The notes: generated by a model not told the origin, from the sequence alone. DNA of 64,000 bases from Brachyspira murdochii DSM 12563 (GCF_000092845.1 NC_014150.1:1979510-2043509), one strand, 5' to 3'; positions 18,129 through 27,224 are shown, counted from the first letter of the stretch. Program-made: numbers and translations.

Positions 18129-19274
18129 TTATTGTATCCTTTTAATATATTTTTCTAATTTATATGGCTTAATAGATAATAAATTGCAGGTATCTTTTAA
18201 AGTAATATTATTATCACAATAAGCATCTAATACATAATTGCTAAATTTTTTAGTATTTAAATTTCTTTTTATATAATAAGGATCTGGTTGTCCATTCAAT
18301 ATTTTATTCTGAAATTTAACATTTGAAAATTTATTAAATAATTGATTAAATATATCTTCTTCTATATATCCAAAAGATTTTGCTTTTACCAAAATAGATA
18401 ATTTGCTTACAGGTAATTTTGAAGAAATGAAAGATATTTTTTCTTCTATATTTCCACTAATAAAATTAGTCCAATATTCATTAAATATATTTTTAGGAAT
18501 CAAAATTTCAGAAGCTACTTTATTACAATATCTCTCTATTTTATTTTGCTTATTTATATCAGTAAATGTTGCATTAGAGATTCCTGTTTCTCCAATAAAA
18601 ATATGAACCAATTCATGAATTAGAGTAAATAACTTAGCATTATCTGTATCGGAAGAATTTACAAATATAAATGGAGCTATTTTATCAGCTATAGCAAATC
18701 CCCTTATTTCTTTAACTTCTACAGAAGAACGATAATTAAAGTTATAAGAATTACCTACAGATACAAAAATATTATTATTTTCTAATAATTCTTTAATATT
18801 ATCAAAATTATACTTACTATCTTTATTAAAATTTATTTCTATATTTAATGCATTTTTAATTTTATATATAGTATCTTTTATATTAGTATTTATAGAAATT
18901 ATACCAACAAAATCTAATTCTTTTGCATTATTTGAAATTAAATAACTTTTAACCCATTCCTGATGCTCAATTAATTTTCTCATTAAAAATATGGCATTTA
19001 TTGATAATTTAGTATCTAATTGCCTAAAATCATTAATTTTAGGTTGAATATTCTTAGGAATAGATGTCATATATAAAACGGCAAATGAAATACCGTATAA
19101 CTTAGCTAATTTTTTTGTAAGATTTAAATCAGGCAACTGTTCACCATTTTCAAACTTTACTAAATCATCTTTGGTAAAAGTTTTCATTTTAATTTTATCA
19201 ACAACATCATCAATTGATAAATTTACACTTTCTCTTGCCCATTTTAAAACTTCATTATTTATTTTTACTTTCAT
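18129..19274 (-). CDS. XRE-family regulator with ImmA/IrrE metallopeptidase domain (antitoxin)
   Basis: The 381-residue product has an N-terminal helix-turn-helix (VDKIKMKTFTKDDLVKFENG, about 24-43) and a central ImmA/IrrE (DUF955) zinc-protease domain with HELVHIF (about 216-222, HExxH) and a downstream acidic region. This is the standard partner of DUF4411 toxins and presumably represses the operon and neutralises the toxin. The two genes abut, with the antitoxin first. Codon use is as AT-rich as the neighbours. The start ATG has no strong ribosome binding site, so a leaderless or weak start is possible. Confidence 0.85.
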   Translation of the reverse strand: MKVKINNEVLKWARESVNLSIDDVVDKIKMKTFTKDDLVKFENGEQLPDLNLTKKLAKLYGISFAVLYMTSIPKNIQPKINDFRQLDTKLSINAIFLMRKLIEHQEWVKSYLISNNAKELDFVGIISINTNIKDTIYKIKNALNIEINFNKDSKYNFDNIKELLENNNIFVSVGNSYNFNYRSSVEVKEIRGFAIADKIAPFIFVNSSDTDNAKLFTLIHELVHIFIGETGISNATFTDINKQNKIERYCNKVASEILIPKNIFNEYWTNFISGNIEEKISFISSKLPVSKLSILVKAKSFGYIEEDIFNQLFNKFSNVKFQNKILNGQPDPYYIKRNLNTKKFSNYVLDAYCDNNITLKDTCNLLSIKPYKLEKYIKRIQ

Positions 19275-19379
19275 ACATATAAAATAATGATATTTTTTGT
19301 ATATATTATAATAAAATAATTATTTTGTCAAAAATTTAAACTATAATTTTTTTCATTAATATTAATCCCTATAAACATA

Positions 19380-19416
19380 AAAAAAGAGGAGCTTTGTAAA
19401 AAATAAAAACTCCTCT
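19380..19416 (-). terminator. Terminator after asd
   Basis: AGAGGAG (19385-19391) pairs with CTCCTCT (19410-19416). Read on the minus strand the stem is followed by seven T residues. It ends the asd transcript. Confidence 0.75.
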
Positions 19417-19439
19417 AATAAATAACAAATATTAATGAT

Positions 19440-20522
19440 TTATTTTTTTGTTGCTTTTTTTCTTACGCAAGTTCTTTTTGCTGCAGTTTTCTTAGCAGGA
19501 GCTTCTTCGCCTTTCTTTTCTAATTCAGGTAAAAGTAATTCTGCTATCTGAACAGCATTCGTAGCAGCCCCTTTTCTTATTTGGTCTCCAGCACACCATA
19601 ATACTAATGAGTTTTTAGCACTGATGTCTTCTCTTATTCTTCCTACAAATATATCATCTTGGTCAGATGTATCTAAAGGCATAGGGTATCTGAACTTCTC
19701 TGGATCATCAACTACTTTAACACCTTTAGCTTTTGATAATAAATCTCTAGCTTTTTTTACAGTAATTTTCTTTTCTGTTTCTATAGTAATAGCTTCACTA
19801 TGACTTCTTATAACAGGTACTCTTACACAAGTACAGCTTATCTGCATCTCAGGTGCATGAAGTATTTTTCTTCCTTCATTAGTCATTTTTAATTCTTCTT
19901 TAGTGTATCCATTTTTGTCAAATGAATCTATTTGAGGAATTAAGTTGTGAAGTATTTGATATTTAAAAGTGCTGTTTTTAAGTTTGTTTCCAGCAACATA
20001 ATCCTGCAATTGCTGTTCTAACTCTTCCATACCTTCTTTACCAGCACCAGAAACAGCCTGATAAGTAGAAGCTATAATACGTTTAATTTTTCCAAACTTA
20101 TGAAGCGGAGCTAAAGCTACTAAAGCTATTATTGTAGAACAGTTAGGATTAGATATTATACCTTTGTGTAATTTAACATCATCAGGATTCACCTCTGGAA
20201 CAACCAAAGGAACATTCTTATCCATTCTAAAAGCACTGCTGTTATCTACAACAATACTTCCGGCCTTTACTGCTTCAGGACTAAGTTTTTTGCTCAAATC
20301 AGCACCTACAGCAACTAATGTAATATCCATATTGTTAAATGAATCTTTAGTTACTTTTTCTATAGTGTATTCTTTTTTATTGAATACTACTTTTTTCCCA
20401 GCCTCTCTGTTTCCAAGCAATCTTAATTCATTAATTGGAAATTTTCTCTCTTCTAGTACTTTAAGCATTTCCTGACCAACAGCACCAGAAGCTCCTAATA
20501 AACATAAATTTACTTTTTTCAT
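19440..20522 (-). CDS. asd: Aspartate-semialdehyde dehydrogenase with a basic C-terminal tail
   Basis: NADPH-dependent reduction of aspartyl phosphate to aspartate semialdehyde, the branch point to lysine/DAP, threonine and methionine. The 360-residue product shows CLLGASGAVGQEML (residues 7-20), SNPNCSTI with the catalytic Cys (about 125-132), the SGAGKEGMEE block (about 158) and a conserved late CAGDQIRKGAATN (about 311-323). The normal protein should end near LLPELEKK (about 336). Here it continues for about 25 residues of Lys/Ala/Arg-rich sequence ending RKKATKK, unusual for this enzyme. The gene is monocistronic, with a terminator at 19380-19416. Confidence 0.95.
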   Translation of the reverse strand: MKKVNLCLLGASGAVGQEMLKVLEERKFPINELRLLGNREAGKKVVFNKKEYTIEKVTKDSFNNMDITLVAVGADLSKKLSPEAVKAGSIVVDNSSAFRMDKNVPLVVPEVNPDDVKLHKGIISNPNCSTIIALVALAPLHKFGKIKRIIASTYQAVSGAGKEGMEELEQQLQDYVAGNKLKNSTFKYQILHNLIPQIDSFDKNGYTKEELKMTNEGRKILHAPEMQISCTCVRVPVIRSHSEAITIETEKKITVKKARDLLSKAKGVKVVDDPEKFRYPMPLDTSDQDDIFVGRIREDISAKNSLVLWCAGDQIRKGAATNAVQIAELLLPELEKKGEEAPAKKTAAKRTCVRKKATKK

Positions 20523-20944
20523 GATGGTTACCGTTAATTATTTATTTTTGTTCCTGCAATTATATAATAATTGTATATTAAAATCAAGAAGTTTTACTTG
20601 TTATACTAAATATATTTTTTTATCTAATCTTATGATTATTTTATCTGATTGAAGTTATATAAAAGATTATAAATAATGTTTTATGATTTTTTTATTATTA
20701 CTTTTGAAGAATTACTTTGTATAATGTGCGATTAAAAAAACTTTATATAAAAATCCTGATATATTTACTAAGTTATAAATAAAAAATATTTTCAAATAAT
20801 ACTAGTATTTTATTATGATTAATTGTTATGAAATATTATACTTTTAATTAAAAAAAATCTATATTAATTTTTGTAACACAAGTCTATTATAGCAATTTAT
20901 AAAAGAAAAAATGTAAAATTTTAGTAAAAAAACAGTAAATTTAA
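20523..20944. other. Divergent intergenic region between asd and the PepSY-like genes
   Basis: About 420 bp of nearly pure A/T sequence with no open frame I can support and no stable hairpin. It holds the asd promoter region on one side and leads to the promoter at 20945 on the other. Confidence 0.5.
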
Positions 20945-20973
20945 TTGACATTATTTGATAAATATACTATAAT
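20945..20973 (+). promoter_or_regulatory. Consensus promoter for the tandem PepSY-like genes
   Basis: TTGACA (20945-20950) and TATAAT (20968-20973) are a perfect sigma-70 consensus with a 17-bp spacer. Transcription would start near 20980, about 66 nt before the gene at 21046, which has AAGGGG upstream of its ATG. Strong expression is predicted. Confidence 0.8.
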
Positions 20974-21045
20974 TATAATGTAAAGATAATTTACCAGTAA
21001 GCAATATGTCTTTACAAATGAAATAATTAATAAAGGGGATAGTTT

Positions 21046-21618
21046 ATGACTACAATAAAAAAATCATTATCAATACTTTTTGTTTTAGCAATATGTACAG
21101 GCTCATTATTTGCTCAATATAATGGATACTATGATAATCAGCAGGGAGGTCAGGGATATCAAAACCCTTATGGTCAGCCTCAGGTACAGCCGGACCCTCA
21201 AAATAATTATCAAGACCCTTATGCTCAGCAGCAAGGTCAAAATAATGCACAATATGGATACGGGGTTCAATTATCATCTATACCTCAGAATGCTCAAAAC
21301 TTTATAAAACAGCATTTTGCTAATGTAAAAGTAACTTTTATAGAAAGAGATTGGGACGATATTGAAGTATATTTAGAAAACGGAACACAAATAGATTTCT
21401 TCCCTAACGGCGATTGGAAAGAAGTTAAATGCTATGGAAACATGCCTTCTACTATACTTCCAGCTAATGTTATGAATACAGTAAAAAGAACTTATCCTAA
21501 TGCAGCAATTATAAAAATAGAAAAACAGTTTACTACATTTGAAATAAAATTAAATAATATGATGGAATTATACATAGATAGTAACGGACAGTTATTAGGT
21601 CAGAAATGGGACGATTAA
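21046..21618 (+). CDS. Secreted PepSY-like protein with Gln/Asn/Gly-rich linker
   Basis: The 190-residue product has a signal peptide (hydrophobic about 8-21, ending SLFAQ). A low-complexity stretch of Gln, Asn, Gly, Tyr and Pro follows (about 24-72), then two PepSY-like repeats (about 76-125 and 130-190). The repeats show the family pattern: an 'IPQNAQNFIKQHF' helix followed by strands, and the ending MELYIDSNGQLLGQKWDD. The next gene, 49 bp downstream, repeats this C-terminus almost exactly. It is driven by a perfect promoter and probably abundant in the periplasm or on the surface. The ligand is unknown. Confidence 0.8.
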   Translation: MTTIKKSLSILFVLAICTGSLFAQYNGYYDNQQGGQGYQNPYGQPQVQPDPQNNYQDPYAQQQGQNNAQYGYGVQLSSIPQNAQNFIKQHFANVKVTFIERDWDDIEVYLENGTQIDFFPNGDWKEVKCYGNMPSTILPANVMNTVKRTYPNAAIIKIEKQFTTFEIKLNNMMELYIDSNGQLLGQKWDD

Positions 21619-21667
21619 TTTACAATTTTTATAAAAATAATTTAATAAATAAAAAAAGGAGAAAAAT

Positions 21668-21919
21668 ATGAAAAAAATACTTTGTTTATTAGCAGCATTA
21701 ACAGTTATCAGTACTTCGGCTTTATTTGCTGATTGGTACGTACCCCTTAATCAAGTTCCTCAGGCAGTACTTGCTACAGCTAGAAGAACATATCCTCAGG
21801 CTCAAATTTGGGCAGTAGAAATGGAGCACTATAATGTGTATAAAGTAAAAATGAATAACATGATGGAATTATATATTGATAAATCCGGTCAGCTATTAGG
21901 TCAGGAATGGGACGATTAA
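21668..21919 (+). CDS. Small secreted PepSY-like protein
   Basis: The 83-residue product has a signal peptide (MKKILCLLAALTVIS, ending ALFAD) and one PepSY-like unit: VPQAVLATARRTYPQAQIWA, then MELYIDKSGQLLGQEWDD. Its last 22 residues differ from those of the upstream protein at only four or five positions, so the pair arose by duplication. AAAGGAG precedes the ATG. A terminator follows at 21945-21990. The function of this family in spirochaetes is not known to me. Confidence 0.82.
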   Translation: MKKILCLLAALTVISTSALFADWYVPLNQVPQAVLATARRTYPQAQIWAVEMEHYNVYKVKMNNMMELYIDKSGQLLGQEWDD

Positions 21920-21944
21920 TCATAAGCGTAAAAAATTAAAATAA

Positions 21945-21988
21945 AAGAACAGCGGATAATAATATATTTAATCCTCTGTTCTTTTTTT
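21945..21988 (+). terminator. Terminator after the PepSY-like pair
   Basis: AAGAACAG (21945-21952) pairs with CTGTTCTT (21976-21983). The stem extends inward through GGAT/ATCC and is followed by a T run. It ends the two-gene transcript. The remaining bases to 22230 hold nothing I can support. Confidence 0.85.
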
Positions 21989-22230
21989 GTATTAAATACC
22001 AAAAAAATTTTAAGCTTCAGATTTTTATTTATTTTTTTCAAGCTTCATGCCAATACGCCAAACAAACTAAAAGATTCATATATTTGTGAAAATGCAGTTA
22101 TTGTAATTTTATATATTGTGTTATGTAGTAAATATAGTGCAATTCCAATAAATTTATTATATATTTTTTCTGAGTTTGATGTTTGATTATTTATCTGCAG
22201 ATGTTATAAAATAACCAAAAACTATATTTT

Positions 22231-23571
22231 TTAATTTAGCACATCATTTATAGATTTTACACACAAATCAATAGCCTTATCTATCTCTTCTTCATTAATT
22301 ATAAGAGGCGGATTAAAATATATAACATTACCCAAAGGTCTTAATAATAATCCTCTCTGAAGTGCTTTTTTATATATTTGATAGCCCATTCTAAGTTTAG
22401 AGTCAAAACCTTCCTTTGTATTTTTATCAGTAACTAATTCCATAGCATTAATAAGTCCTATATTTCTAATCTCTCCTATATTTGAATGATGCAATAATTT
22501 TTCTTTTAATTTATTATTTAAATATTTTGCTCTTATTTGTGCCTTATTTAGAATATCATCTTCTCTTAAAACTTTTTGTACCGCCAAGGCAGCAGAACAG
22601 CCTAGAGGATTTCCGCTGTAGGTATGACTATGCATAAAAGCCTTACCTTCATTATAGTCGGCATAAAAGGCATTGTATATTTTATCTGTAGTGATTGTTA
22701 TAGCCATAGGCATGTATCCGCCTGTTAAACCTTTTGAAACGCACATTATATCCGGACTTATATTGGCATGATCGCATGCAAACATCTTTCCAGTGCGTCC
22801 GAAATTGGTTGCTATCTCATCAGCTATGAATAAAACATTATATCTATCGCAAAGCTCTCTTAACTTTTTTAAGTATAGAGGAGGATATATTCTCATTCCG
22901 GCAGAAGCCTGAAGCAAAGGCTCTATTATAACAGCACAAGTTTCATCAGCATATTTTTCAAACTTTTTCTCAGCGTCTAAAAAACATTCGCATCTGCATG
23001 TTTCTCTGTTTTGATTATATTTGCATCTGTAGCAGTCTGGTGCTTCTATATGTATAGTTTCCATAAGCATAGGCTTGTATATTTTTGCATATAAGTCCAA
23101 ACTTCCAACTGATAAAGCACCTATAGTTTCACCATGATAACCGTCAGTAAAGCACATAAACTTTATTTTTTTGGTATTGCCTATTTGATGCTGATACTGA
23201 AAAGCCATTTTTAATGCTGCTTCTACCGATGATGAACCGTTATCTGAAAAATTAAATTTAGTAAGTCCTTTAGGAAGTATTTTTACAAGCTCTTCGCAGA
23301 GTTTAATAGCAGTTTCATGCGAGAAGTTTGCAAATATTACATGCTCTAATCTGTCAAGCTGTGCTTTTATAGAAGCATTTATTTTTTCATTGCAATGCCC
23401 AAGTAAATTGCACCACCAAGAACTTACAATGTCAATATACTCTTTTCCGTTTTTATCATAAAGATATATTCCCTTTCCTCTATCTATTATTATAGGCGGA
23501 AGCTCTTCATAGTCTTTCATCTGTGAGCAAGGGTGCCAAATATATTTTAAGTCTTTTTCTTCTAGCGTCAT
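22231..23571 (-). CDS. bioA: Adenosylmethionine-8-amino-7-oxononanoate aminotransferase
   Basis: PLP enzyme that converts KAPA to DAPA in biotin synthesis, using SAM as amino donor. The product (about 446 residues) contains IWHPCSQMKDY near the start, SSWWCNLLGH (about 49-58), the GSSSVEAALKMA substrate region, DEIATNFGRTG (about 252-262) and SKGLTGGYMPMA (about 280-291) with the PLP-binding Lys. I use the ATG at 23571, which has AAAGG 7 nt upstream. An in-frame GTG at 23619 would add 16 non-conserved residues. It is the last gene of birA-bioB-bioD-bioA. Confidence 0.95.
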   Translation of the reverse strand: MTLEEKDLKYIWHPCSQMKDYEELPPIIIDRGKGIYLYDKNGKEYIDIVSSWWCNLLGHCNEKINASIKAQLDRLEHVIFANFSHETAIKLCEELVKILPKGLTKFNFSDNGSSSVEAALKMAFQYQHQIGNTKKIKFMCFTDGYHGETIGALSVGSLDLYAKIYKPMLMETIHIEAPDCYRCKYNQNRETCRCECFLDAEKKFEKYADETCAVIIEPLLQASAGMRIYPPLYLKKLRELCDRYNVLFIADEIATNFGRTGKMFACDHANISPDIMCVSKGLTGGYMPMAITITTDKIYNAFYADYNEGKAFMHSHTYSGNPLGCSAALAVQKVLREDDILNKAQIRAKYLNNKLKEKLLHHSNIGEIRNIGLINAMELVTDKNTKEGFDSKLRMGYQIYKKALQRGLLLRPLGNVIYFNPPLIINEEEIDKAIDLCVKSINDVLN

Positions 23572-23677
23572 AAATAAGCCTTTATTATAATATTCTGGAA
23601 GTAAAAAATATTCCCGCACACTCTTTTTACTAATATGGAGAAAAGCAAAAAGAATATATAAAAATAATTATTAATAA

Positions 23678-24346
23678 TTATTCAAAAAGTGAATGGATAT
23701 TATCAGCTTTTAATTCCATGTTATTTACAGAATCAATAATACCAACAGTCTTTATATTTGTAATTTTTTCTATCATTTCTTTATTGTCTTCATGCATAAC
23801 ATTTGCTTCTTCAAATCTGTTTAATATAATGCCTTTAATTTTTATTTTTTTACTTTTCATATATTCTATAGTAAGAACTGCAGAATTAATTGTACCAAGC
23901 CCCGCATCTGCTACTATTAAACATGGCAAGTCAAGCTCTTTTATAATATCTTCTAAAAATATTTTTTTATCATCATCATATCTTATAGGGCATATTATAC
24001 CTCCGCTTCCTTCTACTATCATATATTCATGATTTTTTGAAATATTTTTATAAGCCTTTTTTATAACTTTCATATCTGGAGGATTGCCCTCAATTTGTGC
24101 TGCCAAATGAGGAGAATATGCATGCTTATAGGTATATGAAACCATCTCTTCATAAGAATCTGTTAAATTGGCTCTCTCTTTTACGTACCAAGCATCGCTG
24201 TCTGTTATATCATTACTTCCGCTTAAAGCTGCCTTATAATATCCTATATCAAATCCTTCTTCTTTCATCTGTTTGCATATAAGTGCTGATACATAAGTTT
24301 TACCTATATCGGTACCAGTAGCAGTTATAAAAAGTACTTTAGCCAT
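23678..24346 (-). CDS. bioD: Dethiobiotin synthetase
   Basis: ATP-dependent carboxylation and ring closure of DAPA to dethiobiotin. The 222-residue product begins MAKVLFITATGTDIGKTYVS, with the P-loop variant GTDIGKT at residues 11-17. It also has the conserved YKAALSG (about 37-43) and VEGSGGIICPI (about 112-122). The length is normal. It starts 16 bp after bioB and is preceded by AAGGAG. Convergent biotin genes nearby are all on the minus strand. bioF, bioC and bioH are absent from the window, so the pimelate part of the pathway lies elsewhere or KAPA is imported. Confidence 0.95.
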   Translation of the reverse strand: MAKVLFITATGTDIGKTYVSALICKQMKEEGFDIGYYKAALSGSNDITDSDAWYVKERANLTDSYEEMVSYTYKHAYSPHLAAQIEGNPPDMKVIKKAYKNISKNHEYMIVEGSGGIICPIRYDDDKKIFLEDIIKELDLPCLIVADAGLGTINSAVLTIEYMKSKKIKIKGIILNRFEEANVMHEDNKEMIEKITNIKTVGIIDSVNNMELKADNIHSLFE

Positions 24347-24362
24347 TGTACTAACTCCTTTT

Positions 24363-25364
24363 TTAATCTTCTGTTAATTCTATTTTATATCCTAACTCTT
24401 CAGCCATTTTTTTATCTGTTTCTATAGAAATACCTGCGGTTGTGAGCATATCTCCAGTTATAGCGGCATTTGCTCCAGATATGAAGCAGGCTCTTCCCTT
24501 ATCTTTTAAAAGTCCTCTTCCTCCTGCAAGTCTTATAAATGCTTTTGGATTAATAAATCTGTATATTGCTACTATTCTTCTCATGTCATCTTCAGTAAGA
24601 GGAGTAATATTTTCAAAAGGAGTGCTTGCTATAGGATTAAGCATATTAACAGGAATAGACATTATACCTAATTTTCTTAATTCTAATGCCATGTCAATTC
24701 TATCTTCCCAAGACTCTCCCATGCCCATAATGCCTCCGCTGCATACAGCCATTCCAGCTTTTTGTGCTGCCTTTATTGCTTTTATTTTATCATCATAAGT
24801 GTGGGTAGTACAAACATTAGCAAAGAAGTTTCTTGAGGCTTCCAAATTATTATGCACTCTTCTAAGTCCAGCCTCTTTCATTTTTTTAAATCCTTTTTCA
24901 TCAAGAAGTCCTAAAGATGCACATACATATCCGTCAGTTTCTTTATTAAGAGTTTCTATTGCATTATATACTTTATCTACTTCTTTACCGTACAATGCTC
25001 TGCCGGATGTTACTATAGAGTATCTTAAAACTCCTTTATCAAAATCGCTTTTACCTTGCTCTAATATTTTCTCTTTATCTAAAATATCATATTCTTCGCA
25101 TTTGGTATCATAATGAGCTGACTGTGCACAGAACTTGCAGTTTTCAGAGCATTTTCCGCTTTTGGCATTTATTATAGAGCACATATCAAATACATTAGAA
25201 CAGAAATGTTTTCTTATATTATCAGCTGCTTGGCATAAATCTTCTAAATCTGAATCTACTAATTTTAAAGCCTCTTCCTTTGTTATATTATATCCGTTTA
25301 TGATTTTTAGTTTTAATTCTTCCAAAGATATTTCTTCTTTTATAATTGCCTCAATATTACTCAC
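24363..25364 (-). CDS. bioB: Biotin synthase
   Basis: Radical-SAM enzyme inserting sulfur into dethiobiotin. The 333-residue product has the SAM [4Fe-4S] motif CSENCKFCAQS (about 72-82) and, further on, conserved Cys residues and a late Arg (RLAGGRG, about 277-283) that serve the second cluster. The MGMGESWEDR motif (about 215-224) is also typical. The gene lies 16 bp downstream of birA on the same strand, with GGAGG before the start. Regulation by the BirA operator at 26392-26427 is likely. Confidence 0.95.
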   Translation of the reverse strand: MSNIEAIIKEEISLEELKLKIINGYNITKEEALKLVDSDLEDLCQAADNIRKHFCSNVFDMCSIINAKSGKCSENCKFCAQSAHYDTKCEEYDILDKEKILEQGKSDFDKGVLRYSIVTSGRALYGKEVDKVYNAIETLNKETDGYVCASLGLLDEKGFKKMKEAGLRRVHNNLEASRNFFANVCTTHTYDDKIKAIKAAQKAGMAVCSGGIMGMGESWEDRIDMALELRKLGIMSIPVNMLNPIASTPFENITPLTEDDMRRIVAIYRFINPKAFIRLAGGRGLLKDKGRACFISGANAAITGDMLTTAGISIETDKKMAEELGYKIELTED

Positions 25365-25380
25365 ATTTATCCTCCAGTTT

Positions 25381-26364
25381 TTATGAAATTCTGTAATTAA
25401 TACTTCCAGATGTAAGTTTATCTACTTTTCCGTCTTCAAACTCTGCTACTAAAGCAAAGTTTTCATCTATATCTAGTACATTTATTATATTTTCTTTATT
25501 ATCTATATTAATAGAAACTCTTTTTCCTATCAAAAAAGAACGCTTTTTATATTCATCATAAAATGATATATTATTAAAATAGTAGTCCCATAAATTTTCT
25601 AATATTCTTGCTATTAAAATATTTCTTATATCAGAATTTGAATCATTAGAATTAATAGAATCTGCAGTATCATTAATTTCTTTAGGAAAGCCTTTTTTTG
25701 GAAAATTAACATTTATTCCAATACCTATAACAGCATAATCAAGTTTGCTGTCTTCAAAACTGAAAGTTCCTTCTGTAAGTATTCCGCATACTTTTTTATT
25801 ATTAATAAATACATCATTAATCCATTTTATATGAGTGTTTTTATTTGTTATCTCTTCTATTGATTTTGATACTGCCATAGCCGCTGCTGTGGTAATAAAT
25901 GAACTTTTAAATATTTTTTTCTCTTTTTTAAGATTAAGTATTATACTCATATATATACCAGTACCATAAGGCGAGAAAAAAGATTTACCGTTTCTTCCGT
26001 ATCCTTCTGTCTGTTCTTCTGCAATTACTACTGTACCGCTTTCTGCCCCTTTAGATGCTAATTCCCTAGCTATTATATTGGTTGACTTTACTGTCTTATA
26101 TATAAGAAAATTAAACTTATCCTTATATTTAAGCATATTATTTTTTATTATATTTGATGAGATAATATCAGTTTCTTTTGAGAGAGAATATCCTTTATTT
26201 TGTAAGGAATTAATATTATAACCTTCATTTTTTAATGATTTTACTGCCTTCCATACAGCTGCTCTGCTTACATTTAGATCATCTGCTAATTTTTCCCCAG
26301 ATATGAAAAGCCCTTTATTTGATTCTAGTATTGATATTATATTTTCTTTTACATTTCCCTTCAT
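25381..26364 (-). CDS. birA: Bifunctional biotin-[acetyl-CoA-carboxylase] ligase and biotin operon repressor
   Basis: Attaches biotin to carrier proteins and, as a group II BirA, represses biotin genes. The product (about 327 residues) has an N-terminal winged helix (KLADDLNVSRAAVWKAVKSL, about 27-46) and the catalytic core with YGRNGKSFFSP (about 123-133, biotinyl-AMP loop) and KWINDVFI (about 186-193). A C-terminal SH3-like domain follows. I choose the Met at 26364 because the conserved domain starts there. Extra upstream codons (TTG at 26400, ATG at 26382) overlap the promoter. It is the first gene of birA-bioBDA and probably controls itself. Confidence 0.93.
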   Translation of the reverse strand: MKGNVKENIISILESNKGLFISGEKLADDLNVSRAAVWKAVKSLKNEGYNINSLQNKGYSLSKETDIISSNIIKNNMLKYKDKFNFLIYKTVKSTNIIARELASKGAESGTVVIAEEQTEGYGRNGKSFFSPYGTGIYMSIILNLKKEKKIFKSSFITTAAAMAVSKSIEEITNKNTHIKWINDVFINNKKVCGILTEGTFSFEDSKLDYAVIGIGINVNFPKKGFPKEINDTADSINSNDSNSDIRNILIARILENLWDYYFNNISFYDEYKKRSFLIGKRVSINIDNKENIINVLDIDENFALVAEFEDGKVDKLTSGSINYRIS

Positions 26365-26372
26365 AATATAGA

Positions 26373-26400
26373 ATAATATCATATAGAAGATAATTGTCAA
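26373..26400 (-). promoter_or_regulatory. Promoter of the birA-bioBDA operon
   Basis: On the minus strand TTGACA (26400-26395) and TATTAT (26378-26373) are separated by 16 bp. The start of transcription would fall only a few bases before the birA ATG at 26364, so the mRNA would be nearly leaderless. The -35 box lies inside the left arm of the BirA-type operator, so bound BirA would block RNA polymerase. Confidence 0.7.
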
Positions 26401-26427
26401 CTTAAAAACTATAAAAGGTTTACAATT
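26392..26427. promoter_or_regulatory. BirA operator (inverted repeat)
   Basis: AATTGTCAACTT (26392-26403) and AGGTTTACAATT (26416-26427) form an inverted repeat with 10 of 12 matching bases. The core is TTGTCAACT, then 14 bp, then GGTTTACAA. This fits the known bacterial BirA box (TTGTAAACC-N14/15-GGTTTACAA) and overlaps the -35 box of the biotin operon, which encodes a BirA with a DNA-binding domain. Confidence 0.85.
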
Positions 26428-26538
26428 TAAATAGCTTTACAGACATAATGGTAGCTATTTATAAATTAATAATTAACAATAATAACTTGAAAATACTAAA
26501 AAAATGAAATATATTATTTTTTTATAATAAAAAATATT

Positions 26539-27224
26539 ATGAGTGCTAATATGTTATCATCAGAAAAATATTATGAAGAAGGCATTAATTATCATAAAGA
26601 ATCAAAATATAAAGAAGCAGTACAGTCTTTTAATAAAGCTATAAAATTAGATAATACTACATCAAAATATTATAGTGCAAGAGGTAGAGCAAAAAACAGT
26701 TTGAGACAATATGAAGAAGCAAAAAAAGATGCTGAAAGGGCTTTGGAGCTGGATAAAAATAATGCTGAAAGCTATTTAGTATTTGGAAATATAAATTTAG
26801 ATTTAAATAAGTATTTTGAAGCTATTAAAGACTATGATAAGGCTATAGAATAGACCCTAATTATAGTTATACTTATAATAACAGAGGAATTGCTAAAGAT
26901 GACTTAAAACAGTATTGTGAAGCTATCAAAGACTTTGACAAAGCGATAGATCTAAATCCTAATGATAGTGATGCTTATAATAACAGAGGAATATCTAAAG
27001 AAAAATTAGGACAGTATCGAGAAGCTATTAAAGACTATGATAAGGCTATAGAGCTAGACCCTAATTATAGTTATGCTTATAATAACAGAGGAGCTGCTAA
27101 GGGTAATTTAGGACAGTATAAAGATGCCTTAAAAGATTATAAAAAGGCTTTGAAATTAGACCCTAATGATGAATATGCTAGAGAAAATATACAAAATATT
27201 CAAAATAAATATGGCTTGAGATAA
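26539..27224 (+). pseudogene. TPR-repeat protein gene interrupted by a one-base deletion
   Basis: The first frame runs from 26539 to a TAG at 26851, giving a 104-residue TPR protein (YYEEGINYHKESKYKEA and so on). The next frame continues with TPR units (YNNRGIAKDDLKQYCEA, KAIDLNPNDSDAYNNRG) to TAA at 27222-27224. The break can be located exactly: the segment starting at 26821 is nearly identical to that at 27024, but where the second has GAGCTAGAC the first has GAATAGAC, one base fewer. Restored, the gene would encode about 228 residues with roughly six 34-residue TPRs. The near-identical repeats could allow repair by recombination. No signal peptide is present. Confidence 0.8.

Noticed and set aside
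21050..21277. Minus-strand ORF opposite the Gln/Asn-rich linker
   Set aside because: It exists only because the sense strand uses repeated CAG/CAA and lacks the matching antisense stops. It has no ribosome binding site.
26539..27224. Repeats in the TPR gene as a mobile or CRISPR-like array
   Set aside because: The 102-bp period equals the 34-residue TPR unit, so it is a coding repeat.
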